NCBI GenBank assembly: GCA_900314645.1
Contig: OMWB01000022.1
Coordinates: forward strand, 1 to 59,795
DNA from: an uncultured Actinomycetes bacterium
Lineage (GTDB): Bacteria; Actinomycetota; Coriobacteriia; Coriobacteriales; Atopobiaceae
Length of the DNA: 59,795 nucleotides
Direction of reading: 5' to 3'
Every line of letters begins with the position of its first letter. Position 1 is the first letter of the stretch. Positions 6,391 through 14,965 of the stretch are shown piece after piece. The notes under the pieces were generated by a model. The model searched no databases. It was not told the DNA's origin and was given only the letters and a program-made list of their open reading frames with translations. Position numbers and translations under genes: made by a program.

Positions 6391-9300
6391 CTACCTCGTC
6401 TTGCCTTTCACCCAGGCGCCGTTGAAGCCGACATAGTACTTGCCGCCGTCAACCCACTCGTTCACGGCCATGGTGCCGTCGTCCTTGAGCCAGTAGTCGC
6501 CCACCCATTTGTTCCTCGCCATGACACCAGAGCTCATGAAGTAGTAGTACTTGCCCTTAATCTGCCTCCAACCAGTGGCCATGCGTCCAGAGCTGTCAAA
6601 CCAATAGGTGTTCCCTGAAAGCGTCAGCCATCCGGTCACCATCACGCCGTCGCTGCTCACATAGCACCAGTCGGAACCCGACCTCACCCAAGAGTCCTTC
6701 TGCATCTTGCCGTTCGTGCCGAAGTAGTACCACTTTCCCGAAATCTGCTTCCAGCCGGTCGCCATCCAACCGCTGGCGTCAAAGTAGTAGCGCGCGCCGT
6801 CAATGTTGGCAAACTCCGCCTTTGGATATCCGCCGTCAAGGTACTCGTACCACCACTTGCCACCCGACTGCCTCCACTTGCCACTCTTCGCGCCGATGGT
6901 GAACGTCACGCTCTTGCTGCTCTTGTAGTTGCCCATACCCGTAATGGTTATGGTCGCCGTACCGGGATTGACGTTGTTCTTGTACGAAAGCTTGTAATCG
7001 ACGCCGAGCTTGAGCGTCTTCTTTCCGTCCTTGACGGTGGGCTTGGGCGTCACGTGCTTTCCGGTCCACTTCTGCACGGCAATCGACGACACCGTGACGC
7101 CATAGATCGACTTGCTCACAATCTTGAACTTGACCGTCCTCGTGCCGGTGTAGTTACCCTTGCCAGTCAGCGTCATGGTCGCCTCGCCGACATTGACGTT
7201 GTTCTTGTACGTCATGGTGTAGTCAATCGTGGGAGTCAGCTTGGTGCCACTCACCCTCACCTCGGCTGCCTGCTTGACGGCCGATCCCGTGTACGTCTTG
7301 TTCACGACCCCAGAGATGGCCGCGTCCTTGAGGGAGGCCTTCGTGATGCTGAACGTCTTGGTCACCGAGCCGGCGTAGTCCCCGATCCCCTGAACGGTCA
7401 CCGACCCAGTGCCAACAGCGTCGCAGCCCGTGAACGCAAGCGTATAGTCGACATCCTGCTTCAGCGTTACGCCGTTGCTGTTCTTCACGGTTACCGTCGG
7501 CCTATATCCCGCAGAGACAAACGCATAATCCGGGACGCTGATGGTGCACATGGCGATGTCCACAGCACCAGACTCAAGCGACACGAAGGTGATAGCGCTG
7601 TTTTCCGCCGCGTAGCGCTCAGCCGTTGAGTCGGCGTATCCGTACAGGGCGTTGCCACTGTAGGCGTAATACCGGTGCGTATTGTTGTTGTAGCGATACC
7701 CGTAGGCATGGGAGCCAAACTCGGTGTTCTTGCCCAGAACGGTGAGCTCCTTCAGTTCCGCGCAGTCCACGAACGCATCCTTGCCAATGCTCTGCACGCT
7801 CGCGGGAATCGTTGCCTCAAGCACGCCCGACCCCCTGAACGCATTGGCGCCAAGCACGGCCACGCTTTCGGGAATCTCCACGCGAAGCAGGGCGGTGCAC
7901 CCGTAGAAGGCAGAGCCGATCTCGGTGACGCTCGTGGGGATGTCGACCCAAGTTAGCTGCCTGCAAGACGAGAAGAGCCCGTCCTCCAGCTTGGTGATGC
8001 TCGAGGGAATGGAGACGGTTACCAGGCCGCAGTGTGCAAAGGCGGACGTGCCCAGAGACGTAACGCTCTCAGGAATGGTGACGCCCGTAAGGGCCTCGCA
8101 CCCGTAGAACGCCTCCCGCGCGATGGTCGCAACGCTAGACGGAATGGCCACGTGCTCCAGCTTCTTGCAATAGTGGAATGCCTCACGCGCAATCGTGGTC
8201 ACCGTCGTGGGAATGCCATCCACCGTCACCCTACCGTCGGGGCACAGCTGCAGCGTGGTCTGACCCTTGTCGTACAGCAGGCCGTCGGCTGAGGAGTAGC
8301 TTGGATTTGCCGGCGCGACATCAATGGCCGTCAGGTCGGGGCACTCCCCAAAGGCGCTGTACGTGAAACAATTCTCATAGTCGTTCTCCCCGAGACTGGT
8401 CACGCTCGCAGGAATAAACACCTGCGTAAGGCCCGTATCATTGAATGCCTTACCGCCTATCTCCTTCACCGTGTCGGGGATGGTGATGCTGGCAAGCTCC
8501 TCGCATCCCCTAAAGGCGTCCCCGCCGATGGTGCGAAGCCCGTCGGGAAGCGTCACCCATCCCAGTCTTGTGCAGCCGAGGAATGCCTCCGGCCAGATTG
8601 ACGTCACAGTGCTGGGAACTTCGACGCGGCTCAGGGAGGTGCAGAGCCAGAACATGTAGTAGCCGAGGTAGGTCAGGCCCTCGCCGAGCGTTACGCTGTG
8701 AAGCTGCGAGCAGCCCTCAAAAACGTTGTTACCGATGGTGGTGACCGTTCCGGGAATGGAGGCGCTGGTCAGGCTGGTGCAACCCTTGAATGCGCAGCCG
8801 CCGAGCTCGGTAACGCCATCGGGTATGTCGATGGAGGTCAGGCCGGCGTTCTCAAAGGCATGCCCGCCAAGGTACGTCAGGCTGTCAGGAAGCGTGATGG
8901 TCTTCAGGCTGCGGCAGGTGCTGAACGCATTATCCCCGATGCTGGTCATGGTGCTGGGCAGCGTGACGCTTTCCAGGTCTCCGCATTGAGAGAAGCACAC
9001 CCAAGGGAGTTCCGTCACTCCAGCAGGAATCTCGATGGACCGCAAGGAGCTTTGTTTGAAGGCGCTGTCACCAATCGTGGTGAGCCCCGACGGCAGCTTG
9101 ATGTACACAAGCCCCGAGGCCTCAAACGCGCTTTCTCCGATGCTCGTGACCGTGGAAGGCAGCTCGATGTAGCGGAGCATGCCGCACCGGGCAAAGGTCT
9201 CTTCCTCGATGCTGGTAACCCCTTCGGGGATGTTGATGGAGGCGAGCTTGCTGCAGCCCTCGAACGCCTCTGCGCCAATGGTGCGCACGCTGGAGGGAAG

Positions 9301-10431
9301 CACCAAGGCTTCCAAGCTCGTGCAGGTGCCGAAGGCGTCCTGCCCTATGGTTGTCACGCCTTCTGGGATGGCAACCTCTTGCAGACTCGTACAGCCCGCG
9401 AACGTCCCGGGCTCGATGGCGGTGATGCCGGAAGGGATCGTCACCGAGACAAGGTTTTGCCAACCCGAGAACTCGCTATTCGCGATGGACGTCGCCCCGG
9501 GCTCGATAATCACGGAGAGCTTGTCGTAGGAGTCAAAGATGTCCGGGGTCCGGTTCCAGAGGTCGAAGCGGAAGTCCAACGCACCCGACCCATGGAACGT
9601 TAGGGTTGCGGTGGACCTCTGTGTAGCGGTGTCCCACCCCGGCACGAGGGTCCACGTGAAGGTGCTGCCGTAATACCCCGAGACGGTGCAGGTTCCCGAA
9701 ACTGGGAAGGCACCTTCGGCAATCGAGGTGACGGTTGACGGCAGGGCAATGCTCGTCAGCGCGGGGCATCGGTCAAAGGCCCATCCGCCAATCCACGTGA
9801 CGCCTTCTGGGATGGTGACGGAGGTCAGGTTGGCGCACTCGGCAAAGGACCAGCCGCCAATTCCGGTCACGCCAGGCTCTATGGTCACCGTCTTGATTTC
9901 GAGGAGCTGGTCCTTCCAGGGAGCATTGCCCTCCTCGAACGACCACATGTCGCCCGACCCGCTGATGGTGAGGACGCCTTCCTCATCCAGTGCCCAGAGG
10001 AGGCTGTCTCCGCACTCCCCCTCTGCGGGGTTCGCGCCTGACAGGGCGGTCATGGCGAGGTCCTCATCTGGGGTTTCTTCGATTTGTGGCTCGTCTTGGG
10101 TTGCGTTCGGAAGCTCGTCGTCTGGAGCCGCTTCGGGCAGCGTGTCCGTTTCCTCGGGAAGCGACGGCCCCTCCTGCTCGTCTGACAGCTGCTCAGCATC
10201 TAGGGGCTCGTCATCGGCAGGCACGTCAACCAGAGCGGAAGTCCCCGCCTCGTCAACCAGTTCCTCCGGCGCTTCCTCGAGCTGCGCCTCAATGGCCTCC
10301 TCAGGGAGCGGCTCTTGTGGCAGTTCCTCGGCAAGGGCGCCTGTAGGAAAGAGTGAAAGCGTCATCGCAAATGCCAGCATCGATGCCGTCAGCGCTCTTC
10401 TTCTCATCATGGCCCACTTCCCTAGCCGCAT
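6391..10431 (-). CDS. Secreted BspA-like leucine-rich-repeat protein with cell-wall-binding repeats
   Basis: A surface protein of about 1,346 residues. It opens with a signal peptide (MMRRRALTASMLAFAMTLSLF, cleavage near ALA-EE) and an acidic, Glu/Pro-rich linker. Next come about 25 Treponema/BspA-type LRR units (pattern LTSVTIPEGVTxIGxxAFxxC), then three modules of about 85 residues with the TYKNNVNVGEATMTLTGKGNY pattern. It ends in several choline/glucan-binding-type repeats (ATGWKQISGKWYYFGTNGKM). Such proteins mediate adhesion to host or bacterial surfaces. No LPxTG motif is present, so anchoring would be through the terminal repeats. The start is uncertain: ATG codons at 10470, 10431 and 10410 all precede the signal peptide; 10431 has a weak AGG site. 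Confidence 0.9.
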   Translation of the reverse strand: MRLGKWAMMRRRALTASMLAFAMTLSLFPTGALAEELPQEPLPEEAIEAQLEEAPEELVDEAGTSALVDVPADDEPLDAEQLSDEQEGPSLPEETDTLPEAAPDDELPNATQDEPQIEETPDEDLAMTALSGANPAEGECGDSLLWALDEEGVLTISGSGDMWSFEEGNAPWKDQLLEIKTVTIEPGVTGIGGWSFAECANLTSVTIPEGVTWIGGWAFDRCPALTSIALPSTVTSIAEGAFPVSGTCTVSGYYGSTFTWTLVPGWDTATQRSTATLTFHGSGALDFRFDLWNRTPDIFDSYDKLSVIIEPGATSIANSEFSGWQNLVSVTIPSGITAIEPGTFAGCTSLQEVAIPEGVTTIGQDAFGTCTSLEALVLPSSVRTIGAEAFEGCSKLASINIPEGVTSIEEETFARCGMLRYIELPSTVTSIGESAFEASGLVYIKLPSGLTTIGDSAFKQSSLRSIEIPAGVTELPWVCFSQCGDLESVTLPSTMTSIGDNAFSTCRSLKTITLPDSLTYLGGHAFENAGLTSIDIPDGVTELGGCAFKGCTSLTSASIPGTVTTIGNNVFEGCSQLHSVTLGEGLTYLGYYMFWLCTSLSRVEVPSTVTSIWPEAFLGCTRLGWVTLPDGLRTIGGDAFRGCEELASITIPDTVKEIGGKAFNDTGLTQVFIPASVTSLGENDYENCFTYSAFGECPDLTAIDVAPANPSYSSADGLLYDKGQTTLQLCPDGRVTVDGIPTTVTTIAREAFHYCKKLEHVAIPSSVATIAREAFYGCEALTGVTIPESVTSLGTSAFAHCGLVTVSIPSSITKLEDGLFSSCRQLTWVDIPTSVTEIGSAFYGCTALLRVEIPESVAVLGANAFRGSGVLEATIPASVQSIGKDAFVDCAELKELTVLGKNTEFGSHAYGYRYNNNTHRYYAYSGNALYGYADSTAERYAAENSAITFVSLESGAVDIAMCTISVPDYAFVSAGYRPTVTVKNSNGVTLKQDVDYTLAFTGCDAVGTGSVTVQGIGDYAGSVTKTFSITKASLKDAAISGVVNKTYTGSAVKQAAEVRVSGTKLTPTIDYTMTYKNNVNVGEATMTLTGKGNYTGTRTVKFKIVSKSIYGVTVSSIAVQKWTGKHVTPKPTVKDGKKTLKLGVDYKLSYKNNVNPGTATITITGMGNYKSSKSVTFTIGAKSGKWRQSGGKWWYEYLDGGYPKAEFANIDGARYYFDASGWMATGWKQISGKWYYFGTNGKMQKDSWVRSGSDWCYVSSDGVMVTGWLTLSGNTYWFDSSGRMATGWRQIKGKYYYFMSSGVMARNKWVGDYWLKDDGTMAVNEWVDGGKYYVGFNGAWVKGKTR

Positions 10432-10591
10432 TTCAACCTGACGCTCTACGCAACCAGTGCTTTGCGTCATAACGTTGGCACCATTTTACTGTAGGTCTTC
10501 GACGATGTTCACAAGCTGCGATGTCGTTCTGCCACGTCCATGTACCTTAGAATGCTGAGCAGGTCGGGAGGCGTGTGGAGGACAGGCGAAA

Positions 10592-11128
10592 GTGAGAATC
10601 GAAGCTGGTGACATACTGGTCAGGGACTTCGCCGAGGGCGACCTTCCGCTCATGCTGAAGTGGCTGACCGACGAGCGCGTGCTCGAGTACTACGAGGGGC
10701 GCGACGTCAGGTTCACGATGGACACGCTCGCCGCCCACTATCTCGAGGAAATCCCCGACGGCTTCAGGATGATCATCGAGTATGCAGGCGCGCCCATCGG
10801 ATACGGGCAGGCGTATCGGCTGAGCGGGGAGTTGTTCGACGAGTACGACTACCCGGACGACGGCCGTGTCGTGTTCGCGATGGACCAGTTCATCGGAGAG
10901 CCCGCGTATTGGAGCAAGGGAATCGGCTCGTCGTTCCTGCGGCTGATGGCCGTGTACCTGAAGGAGGCCAAGGCGGCGGACGTCATCCTCCTCGATCCCC
11001 ACAAGAGCAACCCGCGCGCGATTCGGGCTTATGAGAAGGCAGGGTTCAGAATTGTCAAATCGCTGCCGGCCCACGAGCTGTTCGAGGGAAGGTGGGAGGA
11101 TTGCTGGCTGATGGAGAAGGAGCTGTGA
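10592..11128 (+). CDS. GNAT acetyltransferase of the aminoglycoside 6'-N-acetyltransferase type
   Basis: A 178-residue GNAT resembling AAC(6')-like enzymes. It has LVRDFAEGDLPLMLKWLTDERVLEYYEG at the N-terminus, an acidic loop (ELFDEYDYPDDG), AMDQFIGEPAYWSKGIGSSFLR with the acetyl-CoA loop, and LDPHKSNPRAIRAYEKAGFR as motif B. These features match the AAC(6')-Ib/acetyltransf_8 group. Aminoglycoside acetylation is the likely activity but must be tested. The start is GTG at 10592, preceded by GGAGGACAGG. The upstream interval of about 120 bases separates it from the divergent BspA-like gene. Confidence 0.82.
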   Translation: MRIEAGDILVRDFAEGDLPLMLKWLTDERVLEYYEGRDVRFTMDTLAAHYLEEIPDGFRMIIEYAGAPIGYGQAYRLSGELFDEYDYPDDGRVVFAMDQFIGEPAYWSKGIGSSFLRLMAVYLKEAKAADVILLDPHKSNPRAIRAYEKAGFRIVKSLPAHELFEGRWEDCWLMEKEL

Positions 11129-11184
11129 GTTCGCGCCCGATGAGCTGGGGAGAGACCATCGCCGCTGCACCGCTGCCGCGGACG

Positions 11185-11211
11185 TGAACAGGTACCCGTC
11201 CCCTGTTCACG
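11185..11211. repeat. 27-base GTGAACAGG palindrome, copy 3
   Basis: Majority form. It is followed at about 11219-11290 by two direct copies of CGTCGCATC-GGCGCGTC separated by an inverted GGATGCGACG, a further small repeat cluster. Confidence 0.9.
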
Positions 11212-11310
11212 CTCCCACGTCGCATCGGGCGCGTCCCACGCTGGATGCGACGTCTGGAGGCCTCGTTCGTCGCATCCGGCGCGTCACGCACTACATGCGT
11301 ATCCTGGCTA

Positions 11311-12663
11311 TCAGTTCCACTCGCGAACGTCCACGATTCGGGCAATGCGCCGCTCGAGTGACCGCCTGATGGAGGGAAGCCGCTCCGTGAGCAAGGGGTT
11401 GCGCGCAAGAATCTCGATTGCCTCACCGTCGAAGCCATCCAAATCCCTTGGCTCGAACCAGCCCATGTCGCCAACCAGCAGGAGCTGTCGCGCGGGATTT
11501 GGATCGAACTGCTTGCTCTGAAAGCTAAACTCGCCGCGTTTAAGGCTAGCCAAGGGAACATCTGCCCAAAGACACGAGCCGGAATCAAAGATGGGCGCAG
11601 GCCGACAGGCCAGCGTCTCCACGTTTCTGACGATGCCAAAGTTACGGTAGTGCCTGTCACTATTTGCAATGATGTCATCGCAAACAATCATCTTCCACAA
11701 GGCGAGCGCGGCGTCCTCGACGCCGAGACTCTCGCAACACTTGACGTAGTGCTGGTAATGGTTCAAATGGTTCTGCTCGGGAACGAGACGGTCCACATAG
11801 ATCGCTGGGACGAACTCCTCCTCATCGGTTAGAAAGTCCTCGCATGCGCACAGGATCGTGCCTGCATCGTCAACAAGGCGATAGCGAACGTACTCGTCCG
11901 CCTTCAGCATCCTTTGATGGAGGGCAGTTGCCACGGCTTCGTTATATGGCTCCTGATTGTTGGTCCCGCCCCCCTTGAGTAGCACGCGTTTGCCGCCCTG
12001 CATAACCCAATGCTTACTGAGGTTGCCATCTGACGTGTTGTCGGGATGCGCACCTACGGCAGTGGAAACGGGCGAATAGGGGCCGGTCACATCGGAGACC
12101 CTCCCGAAGTCATTGTTGAAGAAATTGATGTCGTCCCATACGAGCTGAGATCCCTCGGGGCAGACCCAGTACTGGTCAGAAAGGGAGAGGCCGAGGTTTC
12201 TCATAGCAAGCTCCTCGGGAACAAAGACGCCCGCGGCATCGAGGATCTGCTGTAGACCCGAGCGCGTTGCCGGTATGCCGCGTCCCTTCCACCACATGTC
12301 GAACGCAACGGCATCTGAGACGCCCCTCTGCCCAAACACACCGAGGGGGGCGCGGTCCCTGTCAAGGAGCTTCCCCACATGGGTGAAGCCCCTTCGTCTG
12401 CAGTTGTAGACCACCTGGCATACCTCATGCCCGCGGTTCATAAGCACGAACGCGACATCATCCCGGGCTGTCCCGATGCGCGGCCTTCCGCCCCGCGAAG
12501 ACGTGGTTGAACGGCGTGCCTCGACCGAGGCTCGGTCCACTAGCCACCTACCACCAATCATCGTGCCATCAAGCTGACCGTTTCTGATGAGCTGCGTAAT
12601 CCTCTGTGGCGTGACGCCAAGCAGGTCAGCAGCCTCTGCGGTAGAGATGAGGTTGGTGTCCAT
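11311..12663 (-). CDS. HTH-HipA-like fusion kinase
   Basis: A 450-residue fusion. Residues 1-50 form an excisionase/MerR-like helix-turn-helix (STAEAADLLGVTPQRITQLI, then GRWLVDRASVEAR). Residues about 210-400 match the HipA/CtkA kinase fold: K230 in KRVLLKGG, the catalytic loop NSDRHYRNFG (D336), and a metal-binding FDSG (D360). HipA kinases phosphorylate proteins such as aminoacyl-tRNA synthetases and are usually controlled by a separate HipB repressor. Here the DNA-binding part is fused to the kinase and no hipB is adjacent. Two perfect palindromes upstream are likely operators. The start at 12663 has an AAAGG site. Confidence 0.85.
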   Translation of the reverse strand: MDTNLISTAEAADLLGVTPQRITQLIRNGQLDGTMIGGRWLVDRASVEARRSTTSSRGGRPRIGTARDDVAFVLMNRGHEVCQVVYNCRRRGFTHVGKLLDRDRAPLGVFGQRGVSDAVAFDMWWKGRGIPATRSGLQQILDAAGVFVPEELAMRNLGLSLSDQYWVCPEGSQLVWDDINFFNNDFGRVSDVTGPYSPVSTAVGAHPDNTSDGNLSKHWVMQGGKRVLLKGGGTNNQEPYNEAVATALHQRMLKADEYVRYRLVDDAGTILCACEDFLTDEEEFVPAIYVDRLVPEQNHLNHYQHYVKCCESLGVEDAALALWKMIVCDDIIANSDRHYRNFGIVRNVETLACRPAPIFDSGSCLWADVPLASLKRGEFSFQSKQFDPNPARQLLLVGDMGWFEPRDLDGFDGEAIEILARNPLLTERLPSIRRSLERRIARIVDVREWN

Positions 12664-12695
12664 GTAAGCCTTTCTTATGCGAATGTATTAAATAT

Positions 12696-12732
12696 AAGAT
12701 ATGATTATCTTAAAACTATTTCGCATGCGAAA
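12696..12732. promoter_or_regulatory. AT-rich promoter with two operator palindromes for the HTH-HipA gene
   Basis: AAGATATGATTATCTT (12696-12711, 6-base perfect arms) and TTTCGCATGCGAAA (12719-12732, fully palindromic) lie 33-70 bases upstream of the start codon. A further ATGCGAA half-site is at 12677-12683. Autoregulation by the fused HTH is the simplest reading. Confidence 0.55.
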
Positions 12733-12772
12733 CAAGGCGTGCGACTGTTTACGCGATGCCAGCTGGCTTCAA

Positions 12773-12872
12773 CAAGTGCGTAACTCTTTGGGGCGAAAGA
12801 CGGACATGTGCGAAAATGCAGGCCGTCCACCTGCGCATATATGGAAATGAAGCTTCGGGAGTTACGCACTTG
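12773..12872. repeat. 14-base perfect inverted repeat flanking 72 bases
   Basis: CAAGTGCGTAACTC at 12773-12786 and its exact complement at 12859-12872. The enclosed DNA has no ORF of note. It resembles the ends of a tiny mobile element or a folded RNA. It lies in the gap between the HipA fusion and the next gene. Confidence 0.65.
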
Positions 12873-13031
12873 CTGGAGCTCCGGCGGCTGCTACGCGTCG
12901 AAGCTCGCGTTGGACCGTAGTAGACGAGGCCCAACACCTGCTACTATTGCGCAAACTCGGCATTGGGTGCACACGCTCTCCGTACATCCATCTGGAATCG
13001 GGCAACGGCAGCCGGAACGGAAGGCGAAACG

Positions 13032-13559
13032 ATGGAACGCGCCAAGGAGCTCTTTCTTTACTACCACGGGAATCGCTTCTTTATGGACCTCAACGGCGAG
13101 CGCTATGAGTACGACAGGTACCACGTTCCCAAAGAGACAGAGGAGGCGTGGGCCAGGGAGTACGTCCTGGGCTTCTTTGAGTCGAAGGCGCGCGGAAAAG
13201 AGGCACTTCGCGCCTATTCGGCAGTTACGGAATTCGTAGAGCGTGACGAGCTGCGCGACTTCTGGGAGCGTTGCCTGTACTACCCGCTCAGGTCGGAGCA
13301 CCTAGACGACGTCACCACCCTCTTCATGCTTTCCCGCAGCTACTACATGGCAGAGAACGCGGCGAAGAGGCGGCGCCTGTCGCGGAGGGCCGTGGACGCC
13401 TACGTCCGTGAGCTGGACGGCTACATCCGTCGGGTTCAGGAGCGCGCGGCCGCCGGGACCCTCACCAGGGACGACAGCTACGACATGAACGAGTTCTCCG
13501 ACCCCGTGTACGTGGAGGACTACCTCGGCAGGCTGAGGGAGAAGTGGGCACGGATCTAG
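13032..13559 (+). CDS. Hypothetical protein
   Basis: A charged, largely helical soluble protein of 175 residues; I do not recognise the family. The N-terminus LFLYYHGNRFFMDLNGERYEYDRYHVP suggests a short beta unit before a helical bundle rich in Arg, Glu and Tyr. The ATG at 13032 follows GGAAGGCG; the frame is open from 12963 without a ribosome binding site. It stands alone, followed by two tandem copies of the 27-base palindrome. Confidence 0.65.
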   Translation: MERAKELFLYYHGNRFFMDLNGERYEYDRYHVPKETEEAWAREYVLGFFESKARGKEALRAYSAVTEFVERDELRDFWERCLYYPLRSEHLDDVTTLFMLSRSYYMAENAAKRRRLSRRAVDAYVRELDGYIRRVQERAAAGTLTRDDSYDMNEFSDPVYVEDYLGRLREKWARI

Positions 13560-13596
13560 GGCAGAAGAAGGTCGTAGAGCCGCAATAGCCCGGGAT

Positions 13597-13679
13597 CGTA
13601 GAGATTCCCCTGCAGCCGATGTGAACAGGTACCCGTCCCCTGTTCACGCAGCGTGAACAGGTACCCGTCCCCTGTTCAC
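13597..13679. repeat. Composite repeat: CTGCAGGGG unit plus two 27-base palindromes
   Basis: CGTAGAGATTCCCCTGCAG at 13597-13615 is followed by CCGAT and then two 27-base palindromes at 13621-13647 and 13653-13679. The first 51 bases are the same as those at 14914-14964. The unit ends at the Fic gene stop codon. Confidence 0.85.
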
Positions 13680-14725
13680 GCACGCACTCTGCGATACGCG
13701 GTCGATCGGGCAGCGCCCACCTTCTCAATGTAGCCCTCCGCCTGCATCTTCTGCAGGATTCGCTCGACGGTGCGCTGGCTCATGACGGGATTGTCGTCCA
13801 GTATCTGTCGCTTGGTCACCCGCCCCACAACCCCGTCAAAGTAGGAGCGCAGGATGTCCTCATTGCTCCCGGTCGAAGACAGCAGGGCATAGCGCTCGTC
13901 CAGCGTCCGGTAGCACGAGGCCATAACGCCCAGCATGTACGTCACGAACGGAATGTAGTCACTCGTGCCTTCATGCCACCCGATTGAGCTCGCCTGCAAA
14001 GCCTCGTAGTATGTCTCCTTCGTCCTCTCTATCTCGGCCTCGATGGACACGTACTTGCCCACGGTATAGCCGCAGCGGTACGCGAGGAGAAGCGTCATCA
14101 GGCGGCTCATGCGACCGTTACCGTCGTTGAACGGATGGATGCTCACGAAGTCAAAGACAAAGACCATCGAGGCCAGAAGCGGGTCATAGATGCCCGCATC
14201 TAGCTCGCGCGCATATTCGTCGCAAATTTGGGAGACTGCATCTGGGGTCCTCGCGGCGCTCGTCGGAACAAAGCGCGTAACCATGGTGCCGTCGTCCGAC
14301 ATCTCGCCGATGTAGTTGTCGGAGTCCTTCCACCGGCCCGCAAACGACACGTCCTGGAAGCGGTACAGGTCGTGATGGAGCTGGAGGATGACGCCGGGGG
14401 TTATCGGGATGTCGTCATGCCTCTCGTGTATCAAGTCGAGGACGTACCGATAGCCTGAGATCTCGCGCTCGTCGCGGTTCATGGGCTCGACCGTCTGCAT
14501 CATGAGGCTCCGCAAGCGCTTGTCGGAAGTCGAGATGTTCTCGATGCGGTTTGACGAGCTCGTGCTCTGTATCTTAGCCACTTCGCAGAGCCTATCTAAC
14601 ACATCTGGCTGCGTGGCGAGGTAGAGGGCCTGCTTGCCCCGATGCTCCCTCACGTTGCCGAGGGCAGACATGACCTCTGGGGTCATGAGGCGCTGCAAGG
14701 TACGCCGATAGTCGAACTGAGCCAT
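13676..14725 (-). CDS. Fic family protein (class II, with C-terminal winged helix)
   Basis: A protein of about 349 residues. The Fic active site HPFNDGNGRMSR is complete (catalytic His near 197), so AMP or another nucleotide could be transferred to target proteins. Near residues 57-63, SNRIEN fits the autoinhibitory [S/T]xxxE[G/N] helix in the N-terminal part (class II Fic), whose Glu blocks productive ATP binding. A C-terminal winged helix (QILDDNPVMSQRTVERILQKM) suggests transcriptional self-control. I prefer the ATG at 14725 with a GGAG site over the GTG at 14740. Confidence 0.9.
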   Translation of the reverse strand: MAQFDYRRTLQRLMTPEVMSALGNVREHRGKQALYLATQPDVLDRLCEVAKIQSTSSSNRIENISTSDKRLRSLMMQTVEPMNRDEREISGYRYVLDLIHERHDDIPITPGVILQLHHDLYRFQDVSFAGRWKDSDNYIGEMSDDGTMVTRFVPTSAARTPDAVSQICDEYARELDAGIYDPLLASMVFVFDFVSIHPFNDGNGRMSRLMTLLLAYRCGYTVGKYVSIEAEIERTKETYYEALQASSIGWHEGTSDYIPFVTYMLGVMASCYRTLDERYALLSSTGSNEDILRSYFDGVVGRVTKRQILDDNPVMSQRTVERILQKMQAEGYIEKVGAARSTAYRRVRA

Positions 14726-14776
14726 GTGTATCTCCGCCACTCGAAGAGTATCTTAGCCATCTAGCTAGTTTTGACG

Positions 14777-14782
14777 ATTATA
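14777..14782 (-). promoter_or_regulatory. -10 box (TATAAT) upstream of the Fic gene
   Basis: On the minus strand the sequence reads TTGTATAAT. It is flanked by two direct copies of TTGACGAT-ATAC (plus-strand reading), possible operator sites for the Fic winged helix. It is about 50 bases before the start codon. Confidence 0.45.
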
Positions 14783-14816
14783 CAACTCTGGTTGACGATG
14801 ATACTAGCCATCGACA

Positions 14817-14964
14817 CTGCAGGGGAATCTCTGCGGTTAACAGAGGACTGCAGGGGGATCTCTACGGTTATGAGCTCTTAACCGTAGGGATTCCCCTGCA
14901 GTTTCTCGCTATCCGTAGAGATTCCCCTGCAGCCGATGTGAACAGGTACCCGTCCCCTGTTCAC
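14817..14964. repeat. Cluster of four CTGCAGGGG-TCTCTACGGTTA repeats plus a 27-base palindrome
   Basis: Two direct units (14817-14839, 14848-14870) face two inverted units (14879-14901, 14913-14932), so large hairpins can form. The 27-base GTGAACAGG palindrome follows at 14938-14964, touching the stop codon of the DUF2779 gene. The last inverted unit plus palindrome also occurs at 13597-13647. Confidence 0.85.
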
Positions 14965-14965
14965 G

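Noticed and set aside
13676..14725. Fic/antitoxin toxin-antitoxin pair
   Set aside because: The inhibitory motif is within the Fic protein itself and no small antitoxin gene is adjacent.
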